A stretch of DNA of 64,000 nt from Clostridium homopropionicum DSM 5847 (lineage in GTDB: Bacteria > Bacillota > Clostridia > Clostridiales > Clostridiaceae): NCBI RefSeq assembly GCF_001263795.1, contig NZ_LHUR01000013.1, positions 62,001 to 126,000 on the forward strand, written 5' to 3'. Position numbers and translations under genes: made by a program. Within the stretch, counting starts at the first letter, position 1, and each line of letters begins with the position of its first letter. The notes beneath the pieces were generated by a model. It searched no databases. It saw only the letters and a program-made list of their open reading frames with translations, and was not told the DNA's origin. Positions 8,843-18,405 of the stretch are shown here, piece after piece.

Positions 8843-11005
8843 TTGAAGAAAGTTATAATTGCAGAGAAGCCATCTGTAGCTAAGAATATTGCTGAGGCCT
8901 TAAATATAAAAGCAAAAAGAAACGGATATTTTGAGGGAAATGACTATTTTGTAACATGGGTATTTGGACATTTGTTACAATTATATGATGCTAAAGATTA
9001 TGATGAAAATATGAAAAGCTGGAGATTAGAAAGATTTCCTTTTATACCAGTTGAATTTAAATACAAGATAAAACAGGATAGCGTTAATAAAAGTGTGACT
9101 GATAAGGGGGCAGAAAAACAGCTTAAATTAATAAAGTCCCTAATAGATAGGAATGATGTAGACGGCATAATTTCTGCTACGGACTTTGATAGAGAAGGGC
9201 AAGTAATTGCAGATGAAATATTTTTACATTTCAATGAGAAGAAGCCTATTTTTAGATTACTATTAAATGAATGGACTTCAGAAGAAGTATTAAAAGGAAT
9301 GAAAAACTTAAAAGATAATAGTGAAATGAAACCACTGCAAGATGCAGGAATAGGGAGACAGTTGGCTGACTGGATTATAGGAATAAATCTTACATCAGTG
9401 GCCACATTGAAATATAAATTAAATGAAGATAAAATTCTAAACATTGGAAGAGTGTTGCTTCCAACTTTGAAAATTATTTATGACAGAGATAAGGAGATAG
9501 AAAATTTTAAGGCTACTACTTATTATAAACTAATAGCTAATTTCAAAACCAAAGAGAACTATGAATTTGAAGCATTGTACTATGAAAATGATACAGAAAA
9601 ATTTGAGCAAAAAGAATATCTAAATGAAGTTTGCAAAATGATAGATAGCAAAACTGCAGAAATAGTAGAAAAACAAATTGAAAGAAAAAAGGAATATACT
9701 CCATTTTTGTTTAATTTATCAAATCTACAAGGGTATATTACAAGCAAATATAAGGGTTGGACATCTGATAAAGTTTTAAAAGTAGCACAATCACTCTATG
9801 AAAAGAAATTTATAACATATCCAAGAACAGGAAGTATTGCGTTAGAAGAAAGCTTAGAAGGTAGAGCTAAAAAGGTATTAGAAAGCTTGAAAAAAGGGCT
9901 TCCATACGAAGAGGAAATAAAGTTTATTAAAAGTAAAAGAATATTTGATAATTCAAAAGTTGAGAGCCATAGTGCAATTATGCCAACATATATATTACCT
10001 TCAAGATTAGATAATGATGAGCAGATTGTGTATGATGCAGTAAAGAATCGATTTATAATGCAATTTATGCCAATAGCTGAGTATGAGGAGACAATTATTA
10101 GGATTAAAGTTCATGAGAAAGATATAAAAGGAATATTTATATCAAAGGGAAAAGTTCAGATAATTGAAGGTTGGCGCAAAATAGAGAAAATTGAAACTAA
10201 GGATACCTTGTTACCAATGGTAACTGAAAAGGATGTTGTAAGTTTAACAGAAAGTAAAGTAAATGAAATAATTAAAAAACCTCCAAAGCTTCATACTGAG
10301 AAAACACTGCTGAGGGTTATGGAAACTTGCGGCAAAAGCTTTAAGGATGAGGAAGACTCAGAAGAGATGATGGCATCTATATTAAGTGGATTTAATATAG
10401 GCACTCCAGCTACAAGAGCAGATACAATAAAAAAACTAAAAGAGGTTGGATACATAGCAAGTAAGGGTAAAAATCTTACTTGTACAGAACTTGGGAAAAC
10501 AATAGTAGAAATATTTCCAGCAAAAGAGCTATTAGACTTAGAATACACAGGTAGACTTGAAAAAACCTTATCAGATATAGAAAAAAGAAGATTCCAAAAG
10601 GAAGATTTTTTAAAGTTAATTATTGATTTTACTGTTAGTGCAGTGAACTCTATAAAATATGATACTTCTATGTTAAGTAATTTTAAAGTTCAGCTGCCGG
10701 AGGGTGTAGAAAGTATAGGAAATTGTCCTGTGTGTGGGAATCCTGTAATAGAAGGTACTAAAGGTTTCGGATGCAGCAATTGGAAAAATGGATGTAAATT
10801 TATAATTTGGAAGGATGATAAATTTATTGAATCATTTGATAAAAAAGTAAGTAAAGAGATGATTAAAATTTTACTCGAAAAAGGTAGAGTAGGTTTTAGA
10901 AATCTCAAGAGTAAAAAAGGCAATATTTTTTCTGCTTATTTTAGATATGAAAAAGATTCAGAAACAGGATATTATAAATGGAAAATAGAATTTATAAATG
11001 ATTAA
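8843..11005 (+). CDS. topB: DNA topoisomerase III (type IA)
   Basis: 720 aa, close to Bacillus TopB. It decatenates and relaxes negatively supercoiled DNA through a single-strand break. Toprim marks are the acidic residue in 'IIAEKPSVAKN' and the 'SATDFDREGQ' DxD-type motif. The catalytic tyrosine is Tyr326 in 'FITYPRTGS'. A C-terminal four-cysteine zinc ribbon ('CPVCGNP' and 'GCSNWKNGC') precedes the basic tail. The frame opens at a GTG at 8834, but AGGAG overlaps it and lies 8 bases before the TTG at 8843, so TTG is the start. Single-gene unit ended by a strong terminator. Confidence 0.95.
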   Translation: MKKVIIAEKPSVAKNIAEALNIKAKRNGYFEGNDYFVTWVFGHLLQLYDAKDYDENMKSWRLERFPFIPVEFKYKIKQDSVNKSVTDKGAEKQLKLIKSLIDRNDVDGIISATDFDREGQVIADEIFLHFNEKKPIFRLLLNEWTSEEVLKGMKNLKDNSEMKPLQDAGIGRQLADWIIGINLTSVATLKYKLNEDKILNIGRVLLPTLKIIYDRDKEIENFKATTYYKLIANFKTKENYEFEALYYENDTEKFEQKEYLNEVCKMIDSKTAEIVEKQIERKKEYTPFLFNLSNLQGYITSKYKGWTSDKVLKVAQSLYEKKFITYPRTGSIALEESLEGRAKKVLESLKKGLPYEEEIKFIKSKRIFDNSKVESHSAIMPTYILPSRLDNDEQIVYDAVKNRFIMQFMPIAEYEETIIRIKVHEKDIKGIFISKGKVQIIEGWRKIEKIETKDTLLPMVTEKDVVSLTESKVNEIIKKPPKLHTEKTLLRVMETCGKSFKDEEDSEEMMASILSGFNIGTPATRADTIKKLKEVGYIASKGKNLTCTELGKTIVEIFPAKELLDLEYTGRLEKTLSDIEKRRFQKEDFLKLIIDFTVSAVNSIKYDTSMLSNFKVQLPEGVESIGNCPVCGNPVIEGTKGFGCSNWKNGCKFIIWKDDKFIESFDKKVSKEMIKILLEKGRVGFRNLKSKKGNIFSAYFRYEKDSETGYYKWKIEFIND

Positions 11006-11035
11006 AAAGACCTGACTTCAGCAGGTCTTTTTAAT
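11004..11035. terminator. Bidirectional terminator after topB
   Basis: An 11-bp perfect stem (AAAAAGACCTG at 11004-11014 with CAGGTCTTTTT at 11022-11032) around a 7-nt loop. It lies between topB and the convergent chemoreceptor gene. Confidence 0.9.
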
Positions 11036-11043
11036 ATATAATA

Positions 11044-11877
11044 TTATAGTTTTGATGCAATATTTTTTAAAACTTCTGAACTAGAGTAAAGACTTTCAAC
11101 AGCACTAGTAATTTCTTCAATAGTTCCTGTCTGTTGTTGGAAAACTTCATTAGACTCATTTATTTTATCAGATATATGTATTACTGAATTTTGTATATTT
11201 TTTAGAATATTATTAATTTGATTTATTGATTCATTACTTGAATTAGATAATTTTCTAATTTCCTGAGCGACTACGCTGAACCCTTTTCCAAATTCACCTG
11301 CTCTTGAAGACTCAATAGCTGCATTTAAACCTAGTAAATTTGTTTGTCTAGCTATATTACCAACAAATTGTAATATATCATCTGTATTCTCAGCTTCTTT
11401 CCTTGTTTTTTCCACATTCTCTTGGATCATAGCGTTAAATTGAGCCATATTTTGAATACTTGTAGAGAATTCATTTATTGCAGAACTTATTTGAGAAAGT
11501 GAATCAAATAAATTTTTAGCTAAATTAGATACAGTGGTTTGCTTTTCTAAGCTTTTTGCCATAGAAATAGCTCCGATTACTTTCCCATTTTCTTTTATAG
11601 GTATACCAAGTGCTTTGGTAGGAACACCAAAAACTTCTGGCGGAATTACACTAGAAACTACTTTGCCACTAGTTATAGTTTGATAAGCAACACTTCCCAC
11701 TGGAATTGGATCACCGTCTTTTTTGTTTAATTTAACATTTTCACCGTCATAAAATTTAAGAAAAACTTCAGTATTTGCAATAGAAATTGCTGCATCATCC
11801 TCAACAAAATATTTTAGATAATCCATAATATTATTAAATGAATTCATTATTTCATTTTGAGAAACATCTGTAATCAT
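11044..11877 (-). CDS. Soluble methyl-accepting chemotaxis-type receptor (YfmS-like)
   Basis: 277 aa, no membrane segment and no HAMP. Residues about 1-125 form a sensor-like domain containing '[18 protein letters not shown]' and '[18 protein letters not shown]'. Residues about 130-277 are a short signalling hairpin whose tip reads '[19 protein letters not shown]', close to the universal receptor tip that contacts CheA and CheW. The short cytoplasmic form resembles Bacillus YfmS. It should sense an internal signal and may feed the chemotaxis array or another kinase. Upstream codons extend to 11895, but AAGGG lies within them, 9 bases from the ATG at 11877. No che gene is adjacent. Confidence 0.85.
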   Translation of the reverse strand: MITDVSQNEIMNSFNNIMDYLKYFVEDDAAISIANTEVFLKFYDGENVKLNKKDGDPIPVGSVAYQTITSGKVVSSVIPPEVFGVPTKALGIPIKENGKVIGAISMAKSLEKQTTVSNLAKNLFDSLSQISSAINEFSTSIQNMAQFNAMIQENVEKTRKEAENTDDILQFVGNIARQTNLLGLNAAIESSRAGEFGKGFSVVAQEIRKLSNSSNESINQINNILKNIQNSVIHISDKINESNEVFQQQTGTIEEITSAVESLYSSSEVLKNIASKL

Positions 11878-12075
11878 CACATTACACCCTTCCATATAAA
11901 AAAATAAGTTAATTAAATTATATAGGTTTATTAAATAATTTTAAATACTAAATTTTCAGTTTTTTAATTTATTTATACATTAATATGCAAAATATTATTA
12001 TTCACCTTAATTTAAAGAACTTAATGTGATAAAATATATTATGATTTCTATTAAAATTTTAGGAAGGATTAAAAT

Positions 12076-13974
12076 ATGAATTTATTAGCTATAGATAGTT
12101 TAAGCAAAAGCTATGGAGAAAAAGTACTTTTCAACAGTATATCTTTTAATATTTCAGATAAGGATAAGATTGGTATTATTGGTATTAATGGAACAGGAAA
12201 GTCAACCCTTTTACGAATACTTAGTGGTGAGGAATACTATGATTCAGGTAAAATTATAAAGTCTTCAAATCTCAAAGTTGAATATTTGCCACAAAACGTA
12301 GATTTTAATTCTAAGAGTACAGTACTTGAACAAATATTTAAAACTAATTCACCAATCATGAAATTAATAAGTCAGTATGAGAATATACTTGATAAATTAA
12401 ATAATCAACCTGAGAATGTAAAGCTTCAAAATGACTTAATGGAAGTAAGTAATAAAATGGATAGCTTAAATGCTTGGGAATTGAAAAGTAAGGCAAAGAT
12501 AGTTTTGACTAAACTTGGTATTAATAATTTTGAAGCTAAAATCGCCAGTCTTTCTGGTGGTCAAAAAAAAAGAGTTGCTTTAGCTAGTGTTCTTATTAAC
12601 CCATGCGAATTACTAATATTAGATGAACCTACAAATCATATAGATAATGATACGGTTGATTGGCTAGAGGATTACCTAAATAATTTTAATGGTGCAGTTC
12701 TTATGATAACTCATGATAGATATTTTTTAGATAGGGTTACAAATAGAATACTGGAAATTAGTAATGGTAATTTATATTCTTATTCTGGAAATTATTCTAT
12801 GTTTTTAGATTCTAAAATTCAAAGAGAACAGTTAATTGAAGCAAAAGAGGATAAAAGGAGAAATATTTTAAGAAGAGAGCTTGAATGGATTAGGCGTGGG
12901 GCGAAGGCTAGGACTACAAAACAGAAAGCGAGGATAGAGAGATTTGAAGAATTAAGTTCTCAAAATTCAGAAGTACAAAATGATAAGATAGAAATTTCAT
13001 TATCCACTAGCAGGCTTGGAAAGAAAATTATAGAATTAAATAATATAAGCAAAAGTTATGAAGAAAAGAAACTTATCAATAACTTTTCATATATCTTTAC
13101 AAAAAATGATAGAGTTGGAATAGTTGGATCCAATGGATTAGGTAAATCTACTTTGCTCAATTTAATTTCTGGAAATATTAAAGAAGATAGTGGGAAAATA
13201 GATATAGGTGAAACAGTGAAAATTTCCTATTTCTCACAAGAATGTAAAGATATGAACGAAAACCTTAGAGTTATTGAATACATTAAAGAGCAAGCTGAAT
13301 ATATAAAAACTTTTGATGGCACAATGATTAGTGCTTCAAAAATGCTTGAAAAATTTTTGTTTTCTCCAAATCTTCAGTATAGCTACATTAGTAAACTCTC
13401 TGGTGGTGAAAGAAGAAGATTATACCTTTTGAAAATACTTATGAACTCCCCAAACGTATTACTTTTAGATGAGCCTACAAATGACTTAGATATTGAAACC
13501 TTAAATATATTAGAAGACTATATTGAATTTTTTAATGGAACAGTTATTATTGTATCTCATGATAGATTCTTTTTAGATAAAACTTGTAATAAAATAATCT
13601 CTTTTAAGGGCAATGGAGTTATAAATTACTATGTTGGAAATTATTCTGAATGTAAAGAATTTTTAAAGCCTAGTGAACAAGAAACTGATTGTAAAAATAA
13701 ATCCAAAGAAAATATCGTCAAAACAAATGAAAAGAGATCTTTAAAATTTTCATACAATGAAAAAAGGGAATATGAAAAAATTGAAGGTAATATAGAAAAG
13801 TTAGAAAATGAATTAGAGGAGATTGAGGAAAATATTAAACTTTCAAGTACTGATTATGCAGTTCTTGAACAACTTTTAGAAAAAAAAGAAAGAGTAGAAG
13901 AAGAGTTGTTACAAATGATGGAGAGATGGGAATATTTAAATGAAATTGCAGAAAAGATAAATAATTCTAAATAG
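12076..13974 (+). CDS. ABC-F family ATPase, Uup-like (ribosome-associated)
   Basis: 632 aa: two ABC cassettes in one chain and no membrane domain. Cassette 1 has Walker A 'GINGTGKSTLL', signature 'LSGGQ' and Walker B 'LLILDEPTNHID'. Cassette 2 has 'GSNGLGKSTLL', 'LSGGERRR' and 'LLLDEPTNDLD'. The interdomain linker includes 'EWIRRGAKARTTKQKARI', typical of Uup/YdiF members, and the last 90 residues form the charged coiled coil of Uup. ABC-F proteins act at the ribosomal E site to resolve stalls; some give antibiotic resistance. The Uup-type tail argues for the housekeeping kind. The start ATG follows AGGAAGG. No leader-peptide attenuator, common upstream of resistance ABC-F genes, is seen. Confidence 0.9.
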   Translation: MNLLAIDSLSKSYGEKVLFNSISFNISDKDKIGIIGINGTGKSTLLRILSGEEYYDSGKIIKSSNLKVEYLPQNVDFNSKSTVLEQIFKTNSPIMKLISQYENILDKLNNQPENVKLQNDLMEVSNKMDSLNAWELKSKAKIVLTKLGINNFEAKIASLSGGQKKRVALASVLINPCELLILDEPTNHIDNDTVDWLEDYLNNFNGAVLMITHDRYFLDRVTNRILEISNGNLYSYSGNYSMFLDSKIQREQLIEAKEDKRRNILRRELEWIRRGAKARTTKQKARIERFEELSSQNSEVQNDKIEISLSTSRLGKKIIELNNISKSYEEKKLINNFSYIFTKNDRVGIVGSNGLGKSTLLNLISGNIKEDSGKIDIGETVKISYFSQECKDMNENLRVIEYIKEQAEYIKTFDGTMISASKMLEKFLFSPNLQYSYISKLSGGERRRLYLLKILMNSPNVLLLDEPTNDLDIETLNILEDYIEFFNGTVIIVSHDRFFLDKTCNKIISFKGNGVINYYVGNYSECKEFLKPSEQETDCKNKSKENIVKTNEKRSLKFSYNEKREYEKIEGNIEKLENELEEIEENIKLSSTDYAVLEQLLEKKERVEEELLQMMERWEYLNEIAEKINNSK

Positions 13975-14016
13975 TCATAAAAATAAATTTTCTATTACTA
14001 TTACATTTGAATATCT

Positions 14017-14045
14017 TTGAATAATTAGCTATTTTATGATAAAAT
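14017..14045 (+). promoter_or_regulatory. SigA-type promoter of the DUF5050 gene
   Basis: TTGAAT at 14017-14022, a 17-bp spacer, and TAAAAT at 14040-14045 with an extended -10 TG at 14037-14038. The coding start is 14098. Confidence 0.6.
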
Positions 14046-14097
14046 TTATGAATACAATTAGTTCTAATCTTTCAATGAGCACTAAGGAGGCATAAAT

Positions 14098-15411
14098 GTG
14101 ATAAATAAAAGAAGAAGTAAGTTTATATTAGCTGTTTTAATTTTTAGTTTTATATTAAATTTTAACAATTTAATTCTAGGTGCCGAAATAGTAAAAGACA
14201 ATCAAGCAGCAAATGTTATAAATTTAGGGTACATAGCCCAAGATGGAGAATGGATTTATTATTCCAATATTGCTGATGGAAGCAAGTTATATAAGTCAAA
14301 GCTTGATGGTTCTGAAGAAGTAAAAATAAGCAATGATGTTCCAAATTTTATTAATGTTTCAGGAGATTTTATTTATTACTCTAATATAAGCAATGGTTAT
14401 CAACTTTTTAAAATTAAAAAAGATGGAACTGAAAAGAAAAGAGTAGTTGATGAAAGCTGTTTTTGGACTCAGGTTCAAGGAGATTGGATTTACTTTGCTA
14501 AAAAGGAATCAAGCGGTCAGAAAATTTATAAAATTGATTTAGATGGTAAACATAAAACTAGAATAAGTAAGGATAGAGTATATGGCTTTGCTGTTTTAGG
14601 GGATTTTATATATTATTCAAATGAATCCGATGGGCACAAAATTTATAAAGTCAATATAGATGGAGGAGAACCGCAGAAGTTAAATGAAGATCAATCCTAT
14701 TATATTAATGTAGTAGGCAATAATATATATTATCAAAATGCAAATGATAAAGGGAAAATATATAAAATAGATATAGATGGGAAAAATAAAATTAAATTAA
14801 ATGATGATTCTGCTGATTATATTAATGTTTCAGGAGACTGGGTCTTTTATTCAAATGCTTCAGATAATAATAAGCTTTATAAAATGAAAACTGATGGAAG
14901 TGCTAAAGCACTTATTAATAATGAGGGTTCTGCTGCATTAAATATCATCAATGATAGTATTTATTTTTGGAAAATCAAAAAGGATTCCAAGGGAGATACT
15001 ACTATTGATAGTTCAAACTTGCTTAGAATAAATAAAGATGGCAGTGATAAAAAAATTGTAAAAGTTGAAGTTATAAAAAAAGAAGAAACTGAGACGGGGA
15101 AACTAAGTACTTCAAGTATTATATTAATATTGTTATTTGTTTTTATAACCTTCTCACTTGAGGTTTGGAAGCTAGTATCTTTACGTAAATTGAGAAAAAT
15201 ATCTGAAAAGCCAAGTTCAGAAATTGATGAAAATTATGCAGCATATTATATTAAGTTTCTTTCAACTGCAAGAATACCAAGAAGATCAGAATACTTTAGA
15301 ATGGCAAAAAGTGTCTTCGAGAAAATATATATTTCACCAAATGTTAGTCAAGAATTGAAGGATGAAGTTAAAGCTGCTATATTAAGAAAAGGAATAAATT
15401 TAAATAATTAA
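14098..15411 (+). CDS. Membrane-anchored DUF5050 protein with seven propeller-like repeats
   Basis: 437 aa. Residues 1-29 form a signal peptide or signal anchor. Residues about 35-325 hold seven repeats of roughly 40 residues built on 'WIYYSN..DG.KLYK...DG' (DUF5050-type), consistent with a seven-bladed beta-propeller outside the cell. A hydrophobic span at about 340-360 crosses the membrane, leaving a 75-residue charged cytoplasmic tail with no known motif. Translation starts at GTG (14098) behind AAGGAGG; an overlapping ATG at 14096 is followed at once by TGA. It lies 82 bases before the degenerate EAL gene. Function unknown; a surface binding or sensing role is inferred from the layout. 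Confidence 0.8.
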   Translation: MINKRRSKFILAVLIFSFILNFNNLILGAEIVKDNQAANVINLGYIAQDGEWIYYSNIADGSKLYKSKLDGSEEVKISNDVPNFINVSGDFIYYSNISNGYQLFKIKKDGTEKKRVVDESCFWTQVQGDWIYFAKKESSGQKIYKIDLDGKHKTRISKDRVYGFAVLGDFIYYSNESDGHKIYKVNIDGGEPQKLNEDQSYYINVVGNNIYYQNANDKGKIYKIDIDGKNKIKLNDDSADYINVSGDWVFYSNASDNNKLYKMKTDGSAKALINNEGSAALNIINDSIYFWKIKKDSKGDTTIDSSNLLRINKDGSDKKIVKVEVIKKEETETGKLSTSSIILILLFVFITFSLEVWKLVSLRKLRKISEKPSSEIDENYAAYYIKFLSTARIPRRSEYFRMAKSVFEKIYISPNVSQELKDEVKAAILRKGINLNN

Positions 15412-15493
15412 TAATAAGTAATAAATAATTTAATAAATTTTTAGTAAGTATATTACTTTATTAGTATAATACTTTATAAGGATGTGTTAGTTA

Positions 15494-16726
15494 ATGGAAA
15501 ATAAAATTGATATTAATAAAATAATAGAAGAAAAGAGTTTAGAAATTAATTTTAAGCCAATTACTTCTGTAATAAAACAATCAGTAATTGGATTTGAGGC
15601 TTCCTGTTTAGGATATAAGGTAAATAAAGACATAGTTTCTATGGAAACACTTTTATTACAGGCAGAAAATGAATCCAGAACTATTGATTTAGACAGACTT
15701 TATAGGGAGAAGGCTGTAGAGAAATTTTCAGATGTTTATAATGATAATAAAGAAATATTATTGTTTATAAATATTAGTGCCTCAATAATAAAAAATTTTA
15801 TTGGTTCAGGAATAATTATGGATCTAGTAAATTCTTTTAAACTAAATCCACAAAATGTTGTATTGGAAATAGTAGAAGATAAAGTAGAAGATGTTGAGGG
15901 ACTTAAGAAATTTATAAATTATTACAGAAATGAAGGATTCTTAGTAGCATTAAGCGATATTGGTTATGGATTTGCAAATCTAGACAAAATTTCTTATGTT
16001 GAACCAGATATAATTAAGATTAGTGGTGCAATAACAGAAAATATAGATTTGGATTATTATAAACAAGAAATTTTTAAAGCATTAGTAAATCTCTCAAAAA
16101 ATATTGGTGCACTTGTAATTGGTGATGGAATTACTACAAAGGAAGAGGCCTTAACAGTTATTGAATTAGGAGCTGATATGGTAGAGGGAGATTATTTTGG
16201 TAATTCTCTTGAAATTACTGAAAAGTTTATCTCTAAGGCTCAAAAGGCTGTTAAGAATCTAGCTTCTGACTACAGAAAATACATGGTAGATAAAATCAGC
16301 TTAGAGAATACCACTCATAAGAAATATGAGAAAGTTATTGGAAATATTCTTGAAGAACTATCGAAAATTCCTGAAAAAGAATTTAACAATAAACTGAATG
16401 AAGTTATCTTAAATAATAATGAATTTGAATGTATATATGTTTTAAATGAAGCAGGTATACAGATTACGGATACATTGACTTGCTGTAAAGATATGCTATC
16501 TCAAAAGGCACTAATTTTCCATCCTGCAATTAAGGGAACAAACCATTCATTAAAAAAATATTATTATTTTCTAGTAAATATGTCTTTGAATAAGTATATT
16601 ACTGAGCCATATGTTTCTTTAGCTACTGGAAATCTATGCATAACGATATCTGCAATTTTCAAGGGCTTAGATGATAAGGAATATATATTATGCATTGATT
16701 TTAACCCAAATGATATTAATTTCTAG
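15494..16726 (+). CDS. EAL-domain protein with altered catalytic residues plus a C-terminal sensor-like domain
   Basis: 410 aa, soluble. Residues about 12-245 are an EAL domain, the cyclic-di-GMP phosphodiesterase fold. Conserved: Glu35 (motif reads EAS, not EAL), Asn93 (INIS), Glu125 (LEI), Asp155 and Lys175. Altered: the first Asp of the metal-binding DD pair is Ser154, the Asp after the KI motif is Ser177, and the Glu of the 'AEGVE' motif is Asp211. It may thus be a weak enzyme or a c-di-GMP receptor. Residues about 260-410 form a second domain ('VLNEAGIQITDTL', 'YVSLATGNLCITIS') that resembles PDC/Cache or YkuI-type C-terminal sensors, which I cannot name firmly. No GGDEF domain. Confidence 0.82.
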   Translation: MENKIDINKIIEEKSLEINFKPITSVIKQSVIGFEASCLGYKVNKDIVSMETLLLQAENESRTIDLDRLYREKAVEKFSDVYNDNKEILLFINISASIIKNFIGSGIIMDLVNSFKLNPQNVVLEIVEDKVEDVEGLKKFINYYRNEGFLVALSDIGYGFANLDKISYVEPDIIKISGAITENIDLDYYKQEIFKALVNLSKNIGALVIGDGITTKEEALTVIELGADMVEGDYFGNSLEITEKFISKAQKAVKNLASDYRKYMVDKISLENTTHKKYEKVIGNILEELSKIPEKEFNNKLNEVILNNNEFECIYVLNEAGIQITDTLTCCKDMLSQKALIFHPAIKGTNHSLKKYYYFLVNMSLNKYITEPYVSLATGNLCITISAIFKGLDDKEYILCIDFNPNDINF

Positions 16727-16735
16727 ATCAATTAT

Positions 16736-16774
16736 AAAATTAAAACCATAAGTATGACTTATGGTTTTAATTTT
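16736..16774. terminator. Bidirectional terminator between the EAL gene and cls
   Basis: An 18-bp perfect inverted repeat (16736-16753 with 16757-16774) around a 3-nt loop, with an A-tract before and T-tract after. Its right edge overlaps the last codon of cls. Confidence 0.9.
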
Positions 16775-18182
16775 ACATTGTATTGGAAAACATTCTACAA
16801 ATGTTCTCTAATAATTTTATAAAGATTGAACTATTTTCGAAAAAATTTTTATCTAGTAGAGTAGATTCGGAACATTCTTTATGAAAAATATTCTCTAGTT
16901 CTAATACTGTCGTATCATCAAAAATTATTGCATTAAGTTCATAATTAAGTTCAAAAGATCTTATATCTATATTAGCATTACCCATGCTGCAAATCTTACC
17001 ATCAACTGAGATTGCCTTAGAATGAAGAAATGAATCTTTTCTATATAAATATACTTTTACGCCACACTGCATAAGTTCTGAAAGATATGTTCTAGAAGCA
17101 TAAAAAACATAAAAGTGGTCACATTTTCCAGGAAAAAGTATACGCACATCTATTCCACAAAGAGCTGCAATTTTTAAAGATATTAATAAGCTTTCGCTAG
17201 GAATAAAATAAGGTGTCATTATGTAAATATTTTTCTTAGCGCTTGATATCATATTTATGATAGAATACATAATGGACGGATTATCTGAACTTGGACCTGA
17301 TTCTACTGCTAGCATAGGTAAGCTAGAACAACTTTCAACATTAGGAAAGTAATTATTATACTCTACTTCTATAAAAGGAGGATTATTTTTATCTCTATTA
17401 ATCATAAAATAATCATTTATAAAGGAACGTTGAAGATTAAAGACAAAATCTCCTTTAACCCTTATATGTAAATCTCTCCAAAAACCTAGCTTTCCTTTTC
17501 CTTCATATTCATCTCCTAAGTTCATTCCTCCTAAAAAACCAATAATGCCATCAATAATTACTATTTTTTTATGATTTCTATAAAATGGGGCAAAATAATA
17601 TGCATATGGCACAACATCAATTCCGAATTTTTCTAATTCTCTAGTGTATTTTCTACCTAGAGTTATGGAACCAATTTTGTCTATAATAAATCTCACTTTA
17701 ATTCCTTCTTGAGCTTTTCTAATTAAGATATCTTTTATCTCATTACCAACTTTATCATTACGGACAATATAGTATTCAAGGTGAATATGATGGTTAGCCT
17801 TCATAAGATCCTCCTTAAGGGCTTTATATTTAGACTCTCCATCAGTGAAAAATGTTAATTGATTATTAGTGAAAATTGGATAAGGATTTGTTTTTTCAAT
17901 AATTTTTTCTAGAAAATTAAATTCTTTATTTTTATTTTCAGAATAATAATTTTCAAACTTGTCTTTTAAAAATATAGATACATTATTGGTAAAACACCTG
18001 TTTCTCCAATTTCTTCCCAATAAAAGAAAAGTTATAATTGCTAATGTCTTAAATAGCATAAAAAATAGTATCCAACATAAGGTACCTTTGGGGTCTCTCT
18101 TATCGAATATAATACGTAATACACATATGAAAGAAATAATAATTAAAATCACATCTGATATAAGTTTTAAATTATAAATCAT
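16773..18182 (-). CDS. cls: Cardiolipin synthase (phospholipase D superfamily)
   Basis: 469 aa. Two N-terminal membrane helices (about 5-25 and 35-56) anchor it, followed by two phospholipase-D catalytic motifs: His204/Lys206/Asp211 in 'NHKKIVIIDG' and His387/Lys389/Asp394 in 'LHSKAISVDG'. It condenses two phosphatidylglycerol molecules to cardiolipin and glycerol in the membrane. All six catalytic residues are intact. The ATG at 18182 has only a weak ribosome binding site (TTAGAT), which lies in a 15-base palindrome (18187-18201). Monocistronic on the minus strand. Confidence 0.94.
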   Translation of the reverse strand: MIYNLKLISDVILIIISFICVLRIIFDKRDPKGTLCWILFFMLFKTLAIITFLLLGRNWRNRCFTNNVSIFLKDKFENYYSENKNKEFNFLEKIIEKTNPYPIFTNNQLTFFTDGESKYKALKEDLMKANHHIHLEYYIVRNDKVGNEIKDILIRKAQEGIKVRFIIDKIGSITLGRKYTRELEKFGIDVVPYAYYFAPFYRNHKKIVIIDGIIGFLGGMNLGDEYEGKGKLGFWRDLHIRVKGDFVFNLQRSFINDYFMINRDKNNPPFIEVEYNNYFPNVESCSSLPMLAVESGPSSDNPSIMYSIINMISSAKKNIYIMTPYFIPSESLLISLKIAALCGIDVRILFPGKCDHFYVFYASRTYLSELMQCGVKVYLYRKDSFLHSKAISVDGKICSMGNANIDIRSFELNYELNAIIFDDTTVLELENIFHKECSESTLLDKNFFENSSIFIKLLENICRMFSNTM

Positions 18183-18334
18183 TTATTTTATCTAAGATAA
18201 AGTTTTTATTTTACATCTTTACCTTAGAAACCTCCCTAAAATAATTTTTTTATTAACATACAAAATATTTATAACATGTTATTAGTAATTCCCAATAACT
18301 GTTGAATTATTAGATAAATATATTGATAATAAAG

Positions 18335-18363
18335 TTGAGAATAATTGTATTTTGATGTATATT
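18335..18363 (+). promoter_or_regulatory. Candidate SigA promoter of rarA
   Basis: TTGAGA at 18335-18340, a 17-bp spacer, and TATATT at 18358-18363, 43 bases upstream of the rarA start. Five of six matches in each box. Confidence 0.45.
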
Positions 18364-18405
18364 TGTAACATGAATTGTAGAAAGAGATAAAAGGTGGGAT
18401 ATTAG

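Noticed and set aside
8998-9444. A 148-codon open frame on the minus strand inside topB
   Set aside because: It lies fully inside a clearly recognised gene, has no good ribosome binding site, and its Ser/Phe/Leu-rich product is what the reverse of an A+T-rich gene gives.
11896-12075. Antibiotic-induced attenuator before the ABC-F gene
   Set aside because: No leader peptide with RBS or paired hairpins is seen, and the protein is of the Uup type rather than the resistance type.
15412-15493. Promoter or operator before the EAL gene (TATAAT near 15465, AGTAA/TTACT dyad)
   Set aside because: No acceptable -35 box is found, and a 5-bp dyad is expected by chance in this composition.
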